A stretch of DNA of 49,883 bases from Symbiodinium natans (GCA_905221605.1 CAJNDS010000933.1:1-49883), one strand, 5' to 3'. Counted from the stretch's first letter, positions 35,444-46,001 are shown. A program made the numbers and translations. The notes: generated by a model from the letters alone, not told the origin.

Positions 35444-35755
35444 TCAAGCCCAGCATACGAGATCGCAGTGGCCAGATTTGAGGAAAGTCCGGGGATTGTA
35501 GAGTTCTTGGAGAACCCTGAATCTCAGTCTCGGACTGCGCACGTTTGCCTGCATGCTCAGCAGGTACAGCGAGAGCACCTGCCAAAGGCAGAAGGCCCCT
35601 AAACCCTAACCCCTAGACCCTAAACCCTAAACCCTAAACCCTAAACCCTAAACCCTAAACCCTAATGCTGCTCCCTTTGGGCCCTTTGGGGGCCATTTTT
35701 CAAGCAGAGGCCAGGCCTCGCTGAAACTGTCGCCTCCATATTTCTGAGCAAGCTC
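35444..35755 (-). CDS. Last two exons of an unknown gene, intron half made of telomere-type repeat
   Basis: Exon 35755-35717 (after CAG, 39 nt, ELAQKYGGDSFSE) joins in phase 0 to exon 35578-35444 (after CAG, 135 nt), which starts VLSLYLLSMQANVRSP and ends in TGA at 35444. The intron (35716-35579, 138 nt) has a GC donor and AG|G acceptor and contains the CCCTAAA array 35597-35665. The final exon is basic with a Cys near the C-terminus. Upstream exons would lie beyond the TTTAGGG array at 35784. No family recognised. Confidence 0.6.
35597..35665 (-). repeat. CCCTAAA array inside a 138-nt intron
   Basis: About ten units making up half of the intron between two phase-matched exons of the unknown gene at 35444-35755. 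Confidence 0.95.
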
Positions 35756-35783
35756 CTGGCAGAAGCACACTCTACGTGTTGGG

Positions 35784-35930
35784 GGTTTAGGGTTTAGGGT
35801 TTAGGGTTTAGGGTTTAGGGTTTAGGGTTTAGGGTTTAGGGTTTAGGGTTCAGGGTTCAGGGTTTAGGCTTCAGGGTTTAGGGTTTGGTTTAAGGTTGAG
35901 GTTTCAGGGTCAAGGGTTTAGGGTGTACAC
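35784..35930 (+). repeat. TTTAGGG array, perfect then degenerate
   Basis: About ten perfect copies followed by TTCAGGG and shuffled variants. Confidence 0.95.
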
Positions 35931-36117
35931 GTTTAACATGCAAGGCATATACAAGGCAATATACAGGCATGGAAGGTATGGAGGGTATAAAATCACAATG
36001 GTATATAACAAGGCAAACACTGGCAGGGAAGGGCGCGAGAGAGAAAGACGGACGTAAATCCTCGCCACAAGAAAGCGAAGATTGAAGCAGATGAAGGATA
36101 GCTCCTCAAACCTGGAA

Positions 36118-36187
36118 ACCCTAAACCCTATACCCTAAACCCTAAACCCCAAACCCTAAACCCTAAACCCTAAACCCTAAACCCTGA
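36118..36187 (-). repeat. CCCTAAA array
   Basis: About ten copies with CCCTATA and CCCCAAA variants. Confidence 0.95.
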
Positions 36188-36325
36188 CCCCTTCCAACTT
36201 CACAAAGATTCCTGGGTTCAGGGTTTTGTGGCACCTGGAGCTGCTCGCAGCGGCCGACCTCACGAAGGGGCAGCCGTCCCCGGTCCTCAGGAAGGCATCT
36301 ACAGTCCAACGAAGCTATATTGAGG

Positions 36326-36389
36326 GTTTAGGGTTTAGGGTTTAGGGTTTAGGGTTTAGGGGTTAGGGGTTAGGGGTTAGGGTTTAGGT
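36326..36389 (+). repeat. TTTAGGG array with GGGGTTA variants
   Basis: Five TTTAGGG then three GGGTTAG-type copies. The 130 nt between this and the previous array (36190-36320) contain a plus-strand open piece (LWHLELLAAADLTKG) that may be an exon. Confidence 0.95.
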
Positions 36390-36665
36390 AGCCAATCCCT
36401 TTCCAGACCAGCTTCCCCAACACCCTGATGCCTGAACTCTCAACCCTACGTGGGGGGGGGGTTCCATTACGCCTTACTTCCTGTAAGGAAATTGCAACCT
36501 GCCGCTCCAAAGCTCAAGGCGCAGGCCGGATCCAATAGGTGAGCCAGGTGACTCCCTTCCTGGAGCACTGGAGCATAAAGGGGAGGGGGAGGAGGGAGGA
36601 AGGAGAGTGCGGGTGGGCGTCCGGCAAAGCCACACCCGACCAGGCAAGCGGTGTAAGTGCCTTGA

Positions 36666-37331
36666 GAACGACACGTCAAGGGTCTACGCGACACGAGCTA
36701 CAGGAGCTACAATCCTCACCATGTGTTAGAAACCATAGAAGCCAGAAGGAACCGTCTATGTGCCGAGATAGATGTCGAGGAGAGGCCAGAGGCAGAAGTA
36801 ACTCTATGTAGAACGAGCGATGCGGCCGGATTCAAGCAAGAGCTTTTTAGGTTTGACACAATCTACCGTCGGTATGAAGCCTTAAACGTTACCAGGTTTG
36901 CTGTTGTTTGGGCTCTTGGGGCGATATCTTTGCTTGGGTGGTTTCGGATGAGTTTCGCGGCTGGTGGGAAGACCCCCCCCAAAAAAAAATGATTCGGATT
37001 GCGTCGTTTGCGATGGCTTGGACACAGGCAGCACTCAGAAAGCTGTTTCAAGATTTCACGAAAAGTCTTGCGCGCTGCAGCTTTAGCAGCTGCTCCCCTA
37101 CAATGTAGTTGCAATGTCATCGGAACAAACGCAGCTGATCTTTCTGGCATCATAGTACATAGCCCCACTCATCCCCGAAGAAGGCATGGCTTGCATGGCA
37201 GGGGGCAGGTAAGGACGTCTCACCGACGTCCGACAAAGCCGCAACATACTTGGACGTCCAGCTGTTTGATTGCCTTTACCTCCGGAAACTTGAGCGAAAA
37301 TCTGACCTCTTCACCTCACAAGAGGCGTGAG
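36666..37331 (+). CDS. Possible plus-strand gene of unknown function
   Basis: An open plus-strand piece from 36666 to about 36960 reads through HHVLETIEARRNRLCAEIDV and FKQELFRFDTIYRRYEALNV, with a possible membrane helix after it (FAVVWALGAISLLGWF) unless an intron starts at the GT in AACGTTACCAG|GT (about 36897). It uses AGA/AGG arginine codons and A-rich wording unlike its neighbours. Further pieces: about 37005-37080 (MAWTQAALRKLFQDFTKSL) and 37208-37331 (AATYLDVQLFDCLYLRKL, ending in TGA). The pieces may be one gene or separate. If real, it opposes the minus-strand trend of the window. Confidence 0.35.
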
Positions 37332-37499
37332 CTCAGCGTTTTTGTTGCAGAAGGCTTGGGCCTTGTAAAGGGATACAGAATGATACAAAGCGTTAACACA
37401 TCGGCTCTGTTTGCGGAGGCGAGCGGGATGGGAGGTTGGAGAGAAGCCATGAAACGAACTCAATCAACTTGGGCAAGCCTGTCAGTAAGATGATTTTGT

Positions 37500-38000
37500 C
37501 AACACTCATTTGGGCAGGCAGATAGTCTGAAAAGCATGGGAAGGGGGGCGAGGGCGCGGTGCAGTGATTGTCCATCTTCACGAGGGGCAAGCCGTCCCCC
37601 TAGCCAGATGGCCAGGATAAAGACCAAACTCAGTCCTGGCGGTCCGTGTGCCGCCGAAAGTTGCCGCAGAAGCCTCGACTGCAGGCACTTCTTAAATAGA
37701 AACTTCTTCAACTCCTGGCTCTGGGGATGCAGGGGAGACTTCGAGACCGCGCAGAGCGAAGCGCAGATGACATGCCAGGCTCCAGTTCAGGGCGGCCTCT
37801 TACGATGCCACGACCTCTGAAACCAACTTCATGAGCAGCGCAACCCTCAGCCTCGGACCGACCAAGGCTGAGTTCCTTGGGCCAAGAGGTTTTTGCGGCG
37901 GAGACTTTTACGGAGGGCTTCGAGGTTGCTGAGGTTGCCGCGCCATGGCCCGCTCTTCGCCGTGTAACGGTAGGACCACGGCTGGTCTACAGCGTCGTCA
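37500..38000. other. No gene recognised
   Basis: Short open frames on both strands only. Confidence 0.4.
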
Positions 38001-38002
38001 TG

Positions 38003-38770
38003 TCAGACTGATGCTTTTGGGCGTCTGCTGGCTTTGGGAACAGTGGGGTAGGCATCGCTTGGCCTGCTGGCAAAGTATGGGGGCGGCGATCTACGACTGG
38101 TTCTGAGCTTCTGCACCTTAAACTTGGGGACCTTAGGATGGCAATCTTGGCTACACTTACCCGGGAAATCCCTGAAGGACGCTGCGCATTCTGCGATCTG
38201 CAGCGCCAAAACCACCCTGCATTTTTCTTTGTGTTCATGGGTCCTGCTGCAGCCGAAGCCTGCCACGCACATAACGTATCAGTGACCTCAAGTGGCTGAC
38301 TCCAGATAATCCGCTTACCACGCGTATCGCGTTTGAGGCTACACTGAAATGACGGCCAGTGACAAGCAGTGCCGCGATGGTGTCCCGACTGGCATGCAGC
38401 TGCAGCACTGGGTGTTCCAAACAGGGGTTTGCAGTGGCTCTTTTCAGCGCCCCTCACCTCACGGGAGTCAGCCGAGAAACGGTGTATGCTCAGACAGCCC
38501 TCCACCCTATCCGAGGCCTTATTCGGCCTCGAATCTGCACGTGGAAAACTCATCGACCTACGAGACATGACTAGGGTTGCCGGCTTCTGCCATACTTCTC
38601 ACCTTATTGACCAAAAATTGTTGTGGTATTAGTTCGACGACGTGCAGGATGGTGCAGGCCTGTTCCCAGTTGCTGGTTGCACTGTGCAGAGCAGCTCCTG
38701 GGAGTGACTCGATATTGATTCCAGTGGGCGTTTTGCCCACCGTCGGCCTCTCAGGCTCGCCACCTTCCAC
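38003..38770 (-). CDS. Multi-exon gene of unknown function, basic C-terminus
   Basis: Minus-strand pieces in order: about 38668-38612 (ACTILHVVELIPQQFLVNK, ending at a GTGAGA donor), about 38402-38345 (LHASRDTIAALLVTGRHF), about 38219-38160 (VVLALQIAECAASFRDFPG, ending at a GTAAGTG donor) and a frame to 38003 (VPKFKVQKLRTSRRSPPPYF, ending RRPKASV and a stop). The helical first pieces could be TPR- or PPR-like, but there is too little to say. Two good GT donors support real splicing. Confidence 0.4.
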
Positions 38771-38778
38771 TGAGATGG

Positions 38779-38838
38779 GGTTTAGGGTTTAGGGTTTTAG
38801 GGTTCAGGGTGTAGGGTTTGGGGTTTAGGGTTTAGGGC
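38779..38838 (+). repeat. TTTAGGG array, degenerate
   Basis: About eight units with TTCAGGG, GTAGGGT and TTTGGGG variants. Confidence 0.9.
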
Positions 38839-38947
38839 TTTGGGTCACGATTTGGTACGGTTCATGCTGAGCCTGGGGCTTGCTGGCCCATGCCTCTGCC
38901 AAGCCAATGCAAAGCGACATTCGCCTGGGGCATCAAAGCTTGCGCGC

Positions 38948-39049
38948 AACCCTAAACCCGAAACCCAAAACCGGCCCTAAACCCTAAACCGGCCCTAAAC
39001 CCCAAAGCCTAAACCCTAAATGCAAACCGAGACCCTAAACCGTAAACCC
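38948..39049 (-). repeat. CCCTAAA array, interrupted
   Basis: CCCTAAA units separated by CCGG and other short inserts. Confidence 0.9.
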
Positions 39050-39059
39050 TTTGCTTCCC

Positions 39060-39837
39060 CCACCTCGAACGCGGTTCGCAGCCCTATTGGGTATTGGGCT
39101 CCTATAGGGCTGACCTACCCAGAGGTCCCCTAGAAACCCTTCTCAGGCACCCTTTGCAAAACCTTTAGGGAGGCCCACTTGCCAACGGGAAACGCAGAAA
39201 TCCCCCCAATGCTGAAAGTCAAGAAGGCCAGAGAAGAAAGCCAAGGCAGAAAGCGCAGAATGCTCAAATGACAGGCTTGGAAATGATTCATATGCTGCTC
39301 TTGTCTAACATCAGGGATGCAGTCCTTTGCACTCTGCATCTCGTGGCTTGACTTCCCAGCCCAGAGTGCCCGTCAAGCCAGGCCGAGGCGGTCGATGGTC
39401 GACGCGTTGAGGCGTTGACATTAAGCGAAGCAAACACGAAGGATGGATTTGGGCGCGCAAGCCTCGAAGTGATCAGCGCGGATGCTGGCCTGAGCATGCT
39501 GGGGTTTTTTGGGCGATGCCGCACAGCGGACGCAGAGCTGAGGCGCTGCAGGGCGCGGCGGCGCGCTCCCGCAAAGGCCACGGTACCATGCTCAGCCCGA
39601 CGCCGGTTGATCTCATGCCCCAGTATTTGGGGGCGTTGGGACAGGCACAGTAGCCTGGCTCACAAGAGGCACCCTCACTGAAGGCAAGACCACCGGTCGC
39701 TGCGTGTTCTCCACTTATATTTACATACACATACAGCATGCATATTGTCTCTGGCACGGTTGAAGATTAAAAGCCTCGATGCAGTTAACGCAGACAGTCA
39801 GACTCACAAAGCCATAAAGCAATAGAGCGAAGGAGCC
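39060..39837. other. 3' side of the DnaJ gene; possible plus-strand exon
   Basis: A plus-strand piece at about 39580-39653 follows an AAAG acceptor and reads HGTMLSPTPVDLMPQYLGAL to a TAG. If real, this gene converges on DnaJ. Nothing else could be supported. Confidence 0.3.
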
Positions 39838-42800
39838 TCACTGCTGATGACACTGTACACCGGGTCCACCAGGACCGCCGCGAGGACCATCCTCCTGGCA
39901 GCCAAAACTTAAATGGTGTACCTACCCGGCGTCCCAAAACTGCTCAACCCTCCCCCCCCCCCCGCTTGATCCATCTAATCATCTCATCCTCGAAGCTACT
40001 GTTGCTGTCCATGGGAACGGCCCTAGTCGCTTCATGCGTGCATGGCAAGCTTCCTCATCATCGTCGTACGCCTCGCCGCCCGCCTGCATGTTGACCTGCG
40101 TCAAGAAGTTCAAGAGGCTCCCAGAAACGTCAGCCATCGTAACAAGCCCCACATAACACCAATGCAAATCTGCGAGATGGGCCCTGGGATGAAAGATGAT
40201 GAAGGCCTTGTTGGAGTTGAAAGACTGAACTGGGTCGATGTCGGTCACAGTGTGAATCTCGACATCCTTGTCGTCCTGTCAGCGGGAGTGTGCTTGCTAT
40301 ATCTTTACGCACACTGACGACGACCCCGAGAATGCTCCTCTGACCACTTTGGCACATTCAGAGGCCTGGCATATCTGAAAGACCAACAACAGTGGGATCC
40401 ACTCCAGACAAGTTTTTCCTTGCGGGCCCTCCGTCCTTTCCACAACGTCTCGACTGAGGCCGCGGCGGCGGCAGCAGCTTTGCCATGGCCTGGCGGGCTA
40501 CGACAGTCAGCTCCACATCTCAATCTCAATCTCGGCTATGCCGCTCGGCTGCAACACAGCAGCTCAGCAATGCCATGCAAAAGCCGAAACTCCTACAAGC
40601 CCCTTCAGGCCAATCGCATCATTCCTCTGAGCCTCAACCCTGATAGAAGAGTTCATTAACCCCACAACCCAGAATCCTCAACGGTCCTAAACCCGGACTC
40701 AGCTTGCGGCGGTCTGGTTCTCTGGAGACAGCGAGTCCGGAAACCTGCACACACAAGGCAGAAAACTGAGGCCACTCGAGTGAGGCACAGCTCCCTTTCA
40801 AAAACGAGAGCTGCTTAACGCATGGCTGAGCTGAACCAACTTCCAGCTATCTGAGGCCCCCGGCTCGATCGTGAGGATCAGGAAGAGGTTGCCGTGTACG
40901 AACCTGAGACCCCGGCGAATCCCCCGCGAATCCCCCGCGAGTCCCCGCGCGTTCCCGCTTCTTGCGGGGTTGGGAGTTGGGTTGAGGTCGGGTTCGGGCC
41001 GGTGAGGGCTCACTGCGTGCGAGAGGCGGGTTCTTGTAGGTCGGCATGCCCTCATCCTTCACAGCCTTCCGCATCCACGCGCGCTGCGCAGCGCAACATC
41101 CACCCCTAAACCCTAAACCCTAAACCCTAAACCCTAAACCCTACACCCTCAACCCTAAACCCTAAACCCTAAACCTAAACCCACACATGTTGCAGCTGCA
41201 GTTCCAGACCCCCAAGCTCTCGAATTTCGACTGGCCTTCATCATGCGGAAGGCCTTCTTGGCCTCACAGAACAGAATAAAAGGTAACGAAGCTTCACCAT
41301 CACCCTGTGTCTGAACATGTCGGATCGGTGCTGCCACCAAGGAGCATCTGGATCTGGGATGAGGTACCTGCGACACAGGCCACTCGGGAAGCCGCACCAC
41401 GCAGCGCCGCAAGGGCAGCGGACAACGACAAGGCTTCCTTCCGAAATCTTCCGAAAGCTTCATAGACTGCCAGGCTGCATCGTGCTACCGCGACGCGTCT
41501 TCTTAGCCTCAGGGTAGTCTGCAAGGACGCTACAGCAGTGCTATGTAGCGGTCCTATTGTCTCACATGCAAAAAATGGCTGGGCGCAAGGCTGCCAGAGC
41601 CTCTTCGCGAGTGCACTGCTTGAAGTAGGCGCCTGAGCAAACGACATATCGCGAGCTAGATGTCTCGTGCTTCGGGGACGATGGTGCAAAGGCAGGCTTC
41701 GACGACAGTGGTGAAGTTATTACTGCGCACGGCAAGCCCGTCGCGTCCCCCTGAGGCGCGGTCGCTGGCCGTCTACGACAAAGCATCCCACATCGATGCC
41801 CTTTCCTGGGGTGCGACTCGCTGCGGCGCTGCTGCTTTCCCGACTAGCCGGAGCATCTTGCTGCAAGCCATAACATTGGTCCTGACAACAGCATCTGCTC
41901 CCTTTTCCCCTTTTCAGGAACACTGGGCCACGAGGCGCTTGAGCTGCGTCTCGCACGCCTTCTTCAGCGTGTCGATGTCTGTGGTGTCTGCCTGGAGACG
42001 GGAAGACGGGTCCCATCGGCGACTCTCCGGACCACATGCGCCCGAGCCTGCGCCACGTTCTCCACGGAAGGGCAGTCTGCATCCTCGATGACTTCCCACT
42101 CGGTCTTGTTATCCTCACGTCTGGTCAGTTCTCGAGATGTTGGTGCCTTGTTCCAGTGGGAATTACCCAACATGAAGGATAACATGGACCCCAAGAAGGG
42201 ACCCCCCAATTCAGAGAACCGACCATCTAAAGACATGCGGACACTGCCATGGGCCGGCCTCTTTGGCAAGAGGGTCGAAGCCCTGGGACATGGGCTTCAC
42301 GATCTCACCTGCGTCAACTTTTTTGCAGATGGCCTGAGGCTTGGGCACAAAAAGGGGGCTTGCGAAGAACTCGCACGTCAGCTTGGTCGGCCTGGCTGCG
42401 TCTTGATGAGCAGCTTGCGGCCGTCCAGGTGCGTGAGCTCCATCTGGAAGCCGCACAGGGCCTGTGGGGCTGCACTCGCTTCAGAACTGCCGATGCCACT
42501 CACGCCCGCACGACAGCTTGGCTGCAGCATGCTGCCACAACACGGCACCTCGACCAAGGAAATCTTGCGCTCCACGTAGAGATCGGCGCCTTTCCTCTTG
42601 AAGTCGGCATGTTCCTGGCATGGGGATTTGCCATGGTACTGACCGGAATGCTGGGGGGCTGATCTCGGATGGCACCCTGCACGCCTGCTGCTTCAGCACG
42701 AAGACCACGTCACCAGCATCCGCATCCGGGTGCTCGTCAGCCATTTCCCTGAACGTGACCTGCAGCACACTGCTGCTAGCGTGGAGCCATTTGGCACACG

Positions 42801-45800
42801 CGCACAATCACGCACACGCGCACGCGCACGCGCACGCGCACGCGCACGCGCACGCGCACGCGCACGCGCACGCGCACGCACACGCACACGCACACGCCTA
42901 CGCCTGACTGAAGCTACACTCGGATGAGCACGTTTCGCAGGGTTGCCACATTGCATTCGTTGCGCGTCTGTTGTTCTCAACCATGCAAAACAGCAATGTC
43001 CCTCATGGCATGCTGCCAGACTTTCTGCACATTCGCAGGTGCATTTGCATGGGCCTGCTTTGCTACTATAACAAATTGAGTTCGCAGAGACAGAGTGTAT
43101 GTATGTATAAATATATATATATATATGTAAATATAAATATACACACCACGCGACAGCGCGACTCTCCTCTGAAAAACCTGCACTCTCTGCCATCGTGCCT
43201 TGTGGCCATCCGGTGCACCCTTCTGCACATGCACCTCGAGGACCTGCCAGACGGAAGGCTCCAAGCGCAACCGTGTCTCACTGTTCTGGCAGTAGCGTGC
43301 CGTCCGGCCGTAACGACAATGGTCCCTTTAAGCTTCTCAACTATAAACTACAGTCCTGAGGCCCAAGATCTTCGAACTCCTAACTTAAGCGCATGGCAAT
43401 TGATGCAAGAGTCTAGCCCTTAGACCAGCCCCCGGATAACGAAGGAAGCGGGGGAGCCTGCCTCCCTGTCCTGCTTGGTTTGGAAGCTCTTTCCCTGACC
43501 GCCGCAGGAATGGCACTGCGACTGCCTGCGGATTCTTCGGGTCAAAGCGGATTGGTCAGGTGGCGTACTACACTTGCACTTCGTGGTGAAGCCTGGAGCT
43601 TTCGGGGGGCCCTACGTGCAGTGCTCATGATGCAAGACCACCCAATCCGAACCTTGATCCCGAATGGATGTGTGAATCTGCCATGGATTGCTCAAACAAA
43701 AACAGTCGCTGCCGAGCCACATCTGCTGAATCATGGGCCTCAGCGTGCGACCCAGCTGAGGACGCGCTGGGCCTGAAAAGCCGCCTGAAGAGCCTGAAGA
43801 GCCTGAAGAGCCTGAAAAGCCTGAAGACGAAGCGTTTGCCAGTCCAGTGGCCCCATGCGCACGACCTCGACCTTCACGCCGCGGCCGTCGCATTCCCGAC
43901 ACTCCTGGACGCCCTTCTTCTTGTCGATGACCTTCCAAAACGCGCTGGAAGCTTGCGTGGGAAACTGTGGAGCTTCTGTGAGACCACTCACTCCCACCTG
44001 ACGGGTGATAGCCATCTTCTTGGTGGAGCCGGAGTACATCCTTGGGTGACCCTACTCTGGAGAGAGAGCGAGAGAGGACAGAGAGGTGAGAGAAAGAGAG
44101 AGGGAGGAGGCAGAGAGAGAGAAAGAGAGGAAAAAGACAAAAACAACATACATATGTACATACATACATACATATATATATATATGTATATGCGTACAAG
44201 CGAGGGAAAGAGAGTGAGAGAGAGAGAGAGACAGCCAAGTAGTGTGTCGAAAGTCCATGCAGCGGCACTGTATAGCTACTGAACATTGTACAGGGATCCG
44301 TGTGACAGCAACCTTCTTTCTCTTGCGTTGAGGGACTCGCTCTGAGTAGACTAGGGCTAGGCTTGCAGGCGGGACGCTGCTCTAGGGTGACCTTGAGGTT
44401 CTGCACAACGTCCTGGCTTCTGTGGGCGCCACTGAAATTGGGCCGCAGACGCATGCCTTTGTCACAAAGCATCACAGCCAAAGCAGGCCACCTTGGTCTT
44501 CTGTCGCTTGCGGGCGCCACCACCACCCCGGCGGCCGCCTCCACTGCGGCGGAGCAGAGAACAACATGAGATGGCCACGGCCAACGGGAACAGCGGAACT
44601 TCTCCCCAAAAAGTGCAAAGGCTGGCCTCCCCCGAAGAAGGCCTCGAAGATGTCCCCTGCATCGCCCGGCCCATCGTTCTCCAGGCCCTCCTCACCTTGG
44701 AAACTCAAAACTCACGCTCACGGGAAACGGCGCGGGAGGGAGTTGGGGGGAGGGGGAGTGGGTTTGAGGATCTTAGTCGTCGATGGCTTCAGGCGGCTGA
44801 AACGACCTTCCAGCAAGACTCGGACTACAAACAAGTACATGAGTCATGTCCATGATCTCAGCACCGAACCGAACCGGTCGTACTTGGCTCGCTTGTCGGA
44901 GTCGCTCAACACCTCGGGCCACGGCGTATGTCACGTGTGTCTGTCAGCACAGCTGTCGGCACAACTAGGAGAAGTCATTCAGGCGCGTATCCAGCAACGC
45001 AGCCCCTCGCCTCGTATGCTCGGGTGATCTCCTTGAACTTCTCCTGGTCACCGCCCTGGCAAGCTCGAAAATGCTTCCGGCGCCCCAACAAATCTTCGAC
45101 TAAGCTGATCGCCTTGTCGGGGTGGTGCTTCACGGCCAGCTTCCTGTACGCCTTCGAAAGGCTTCGAAGCAGGCACGTGGCGACGGAACTGACCACGACC
45201 CTCCGTGTCGTGCGACGGAACAGACCAGGACCCTGCGGGTCTATGTGCAAGTCGCGTGCGACGTGCTCGCACCTTCTTGATGTCAGATTCTGAGGCGTTC
45301 CTTGGAAGAGGGCTACAGGTTACCTTGGAAGAGGGCTACAGGTTAGTCCATCCACGCGTCAAGGCTGCTTGCATGCATGCAATATGCCATTCAGCTCATC
45401 ATCTGTCACGTCAGGGACAGCGAGCGCCAAGCACTAAAAATGCTACGAGTATGCTGAACAGCTCCACTTGTGCACAAAGAGACCTCATGGAAGGGCGTGT
45501 GGTTGTCTCTCGGTGTGTGGGGGTTTGAGTACACCAGACCCGAGTTGAAGGCCTTCCCGGCACGGCTGCATTGAAGAAACTGGTGGGGGGGGCACCCTCC
45601 AAAGCACAACAATCAGGTCATGTCGGAACTTTGCACTGAATCTTGGCCCGGCGGCTTGTCTACCTCGAGGAGTTTGTAGAACTTGGTCGTGTCCGCGTTC
45701 TTGGACCGGCCTGGCTGGGCCCAGGGCAGCTCGGCACGGATCAGATCTGGACGCCCAACGCAGTCTCGGAGGGGCTCATCACAATGCTTCGGCAATGACT

Positions 45801-45845
45801 CTCCGGAGGCGCCTCCGCCCTTGCCCCCCATGCCGGGGAAGTCGC
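39838..45845 (-). CDS. Type-A DnaJ (Hsp40) co-chaperone, about 30 exons
   Basis: Hsp70 co-chaperone, about 495 residues, probably cytosolic. Exons: 45845-45804, 45710-45656, 45300-45274, 45151-45113, 45055-45011, 44912-44870, 44695-44625, 44543-44492, 44412-44381, 44040-43998, 43931-43852, 43738-43721, 43525-43462, 43243-43199, 42759-42685, 42614-42549, 42461-42392, 42308-~42252, 42113-42048, 41991-41937, 41815-41764, 41632-41592, 41262-41236, 41065-41028, 40903-40865, 40744-40708, 40489-~40454, 40275-40207, 40095-40051, 39894-39838. Domains: Gly-rich start; J-domain (KFYKLLEVDK, AYRKLAVKHHPDK with HPD, KFKEITRAYE, VLSD); G/F region (GDIFEAFFGGG); zinc region with only CRECDGRG and CHSCGGQG; C-terminal domain (VLEVHVQKGAPDGHK, GADLYVERKISLVE, FQMELTHLDGRKLLIK); an insertion of about 85 residues before DEGMPTYKNP; GNLFLILTIE; FPDSLSP; KLLPPP; GGEAYDDDEE; C-terminus GVQCHQQ, a possible prenylation box. 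A start codon may lie in an unseen exon above 45845. The donors after exons 7, 18 and 27 are uncertain. Confidence 0.93.
40912..40952. repeat. Short GC-rich tandem repeat in a DnaJ intron
   Basis: Two and a half copies of cgcgaatccccc between DnaJ exons 41065-41028 and 40903-40865. Confidence 0.85.
41104..41180 (-). repeat. CCCTAAA array inside a DnaJ intron
   Basis: About eleven copies in the 170-nt intron 41235-41066 between the exons encoding AKKAFRMMK and AVKDEGMPTYKNP. Confidence 0.97.
42808..42902 (+). repeat. (CGCACG)n/(CACG)n tract in a DnaJ intron
   Basis: Alternating purine-pyrimidine repeat of about 95 nt in intron 43198-42760, which also holds an (AT)n stretch at 43106-43143. 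Alternating CG/CA sequence is prone to Z-DNA. Confidence 0.95.
43778..43836 (+). repeat. 9-bp repeat GCCTGAAGA in a DnaJ intron
   Basis: About six copies in intron 43851-43739, next to the 18-nt exon. Confidence 0.93.
44060..44240 (+). repeat. GA-rich tract with (TA)n centre in a DnaJ intron
   Basis: GAGA and GGAGG purine stretches flanking TACATACATA/TATATA in intron 44380-44041. Confidence 0.93.
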
Positions 45846-46001
45846 CTCAAGCGTGGTCCGCAAAATCCAGAGTTGCTGTGATAGGGGTGTGGGGTCTGGG
45901 GCTTGGGAGGCGCCAGGCTGCGAAATCTTGCACATCGCCTCTATAAAGACATCTACATTACGTGCAACAACCGAATCCCATGCCGAACGTATCCCTCCTT
46001 C

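Noticed and set aside
40305-40357. A separate gene between the DnaJ C-terminal exons
   Set aside because: The open pieces here are intron sequence; the exons on both sides continue the DnaJ C-terminal tail.
41155-42269. A separate Cys-rich gene nested in DnaJ
   Set aside because: The exons join in phase to DnaJ segments on both sides (after GEIVKPM and before AVKDEGMP), so they are an insertion in the same protein.
42620-42927. Ala-His and Ala-Arg repeat frames
   Set aside because: Translation of the CGCACG tract in a DnaJ intron.
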